Below are positions 5,521 to 6,290 of a stretch of DNA of 6,290 nt, one piece after another; within the stretch, counting starts at the first letter, position 1; each line of letters opens with the position of its first letter. The position numbers were made by a program, and so were the translations under genes. The DNA comes from Nitrospira sp. UBA2083. GTDB lineage: Bacteria > Nitrospirota > Nitrospiria > Nitrospirales > Nitrospiraceae. The notes under the pieces are model-generated. The model was not told the DNA's origin. It saw only the letters and a list, made by a program, of their open reading frames with translations, and did no database searches. The stretch spans positions 31,643 through 37,932 of the forward strand of contig DCZN01000017.1 of the NCBI GenBank assembly GCA_002331625.1, written 5' to 3'.

Positions 5521-6290
5521 ATGGCAGTCCATTTCAAGCATGTCGCAATTATCGGTGTGGGCCTCATCGGTGGATCGCTGGGCATGATCCTCAGGCGAAA
5601 GGCCTTGGCCGATCATGTCGTCGGCGTCGGGCGGCGTATCGAGAATCTCAAGACAGCTGTTGCATTGGGTGCGATCGATCGATACGTGGCTGACCCGCAA
5701 GAGGGGGTGCGAGGAGCGGATCTCGTGATCCTTGCGACACCCGTTGATACCTATGAGCGACACCTGCGTGAATGGGCTCATTGTCTTGCTCCCGGCGCGA
5801 TCGTCAGTGATGTAGGAAGTGTGAAGGGAACCTTGGTCGAACGGTCGGAAGCCACCATGCCGGCAGGGGTGCACTTTGTTGGCGCCCATCCCATTGCGGG
5901 AAAGGAAAAAACCGGAGTGGCAGCCGGATCTGATCAATTGTTCAAGGGGGCACGCTGCATTCTGACGCCGACGAAACGAACCGACGCCACGGCTCTGCAG
6001 CGGGTCACACAGGTATGGGTGGAAGCCGGCTCCATTGTCTTGACCATGGATCCTCATCTGCACGATCAAATACTCGGCGCCGTCAGTCATCTTCCCCATG
6101 TCGCCGCATTTGCGTTGATGAATGCCCTGTCCGAGCTTCGCGATCAACAGGTCCCGGCATTGGATCTCGCCGGCCATTCTGGAGGAGGACTGCGGGATAC
6201 GACGAGGATTGCTGCCAGCTCTCCAGAAATGTGGCGAGACATTTTCTTGTGGAATCGAGATAATGTGGTGTCCTTTATCGACCGGTATGG
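5521..6290 (+). CDS. tyrA: Prephenate dehydrogenase, 3' end cut off by the window
   Basis: TyrA oxidatively decarboxylates prephenate (or arogenate) to the tyrosine precursor using NAD(P)+. I translated 256 codons from the ATG at 5521 with no stop; the frame is open at the window end, so the C-terminus is missing. The N-terminal Rossmann domain shows IIGVGLIGGSLG (10-21). It is followed by LATPVDTY (71-78), DVGSVKG (97-103), GAHPIAGKEKTG (121-132, with H123), SHLPH (189-193, H190 probably the catalytic histidine) and GGGLRDTTRIAASSPEMWRDI (221-241, with prephenate-binding arginines). These are the full signature of a stand-alone dehydrogenase of the Aquifex type, without a fused chorismate mutase at the N-terminus. 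Whether a C-terminal ACT domain or an AroA fusion follows cannot be seen. Whether NAD or NADP and prephenate or arogenate are preferred is not decided. It is the last visible member of the pheA-hisC-aroF-tyrA operon. Confidence 0.95.
   Translation, partial: MAVHFKHVAIIGVGLIGGSLGMILRRKALADHVVGVGRRIENLKTAVALGAIDRYVADPQEGVRGADLVILATPVDTYERHLREWAHCLAPGAIVSDVGSVKGTLVERSEATMPAGVHFVGAHPIAGKEKTGVAAGSDQLFKGARCILTPTKRTDATALQRVTQVWVEAGSIVLTMDPHLHDQILGAVSHLPHVAAFALMNALSELRDQQVPALDLAGHSGGGLRDTTRIAASSPEMWRDIFLWNRDNVVSFIDRY

Noticed and set aside
5476..6177. Long open frame of 233 codons on the minus strand opposite tyrA
   Set aside because: The opposite strand carries every TyrA signature motif, and the antisense product has no recognisable domain and the composition of a shadow frame.

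Overview
This 6.3 kb window is a compact, gene-dense piece of bacterial chromosome with every gene on the + strand. The order is ruvA, a small secreted cysteine-rich protein, ruvB, then pheA, hisC-type aminotransferase, aroF and tyrA, with tyrA running off the right edge. The moderately GC-rich base composition, the gene order and the protein styles (a fused chorismate mutase/prephenate dehydratase, a Thermotoga-type DAHP synthase with an N-terminal ferredoxin-like domain, and a stand-alone TyrA) fit a Nitrospirota bacterium such as Nitrospira, or a deltaproteobacterium-like relative. That assignment comes from general resemblance, not from a search, and is only moderately certain.

Left part (1-2141): DNA recombination and repair. 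RuvA and RuvB form the branch-migration motor that moves Holliday junctions. Between them, in the same tight transcription unit (1 base after ruvA, 16 bases before ruvB), sits an unrelated 165-residue exported protein. It has a signal peptide and two copies of a four-cysteine motif, and I do not recognise its family. It is the least explained object in the window.

Middle (2142-2303): a 162-base gap, the only sizeable non-coding stretch. It holds a plausible sigma70-type promoter and GC-rich palindromes in what would be the pheA leader. I see no convincing terminator after ruvB.

Right part (2304-6290): an aromatic amino acid operon with gaps of 2, 10 and 7 bases. AroF makes DAHP, the first shikimate-pathway intermediate. 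PheA converts chorismate to prephenate and then phenylpyruvate. TyrA oxidises prephenate to 4-hydroxyphenylpyruvate. The HisC-like aminotransferase probably supplies the final transamination to phenylalanine and tyrosine, and possibly also the histidine-pathway step. PheA carries a C-terminal ACT domain with the phenylalanine-binding motifs, and AroF carries the N-terminal domain that mediates tyrosine/phenylalanine feedback in its Thermotoga homologue, so both ends of the route look allosterically controlled.

I found no RNA genes, mobile elements, CRISPR arrays or frameshifted genes. I see no strong evidence for a novel multi-gene system; the cysteine-rich protein nested between ruvA and ruvB is the main lead.
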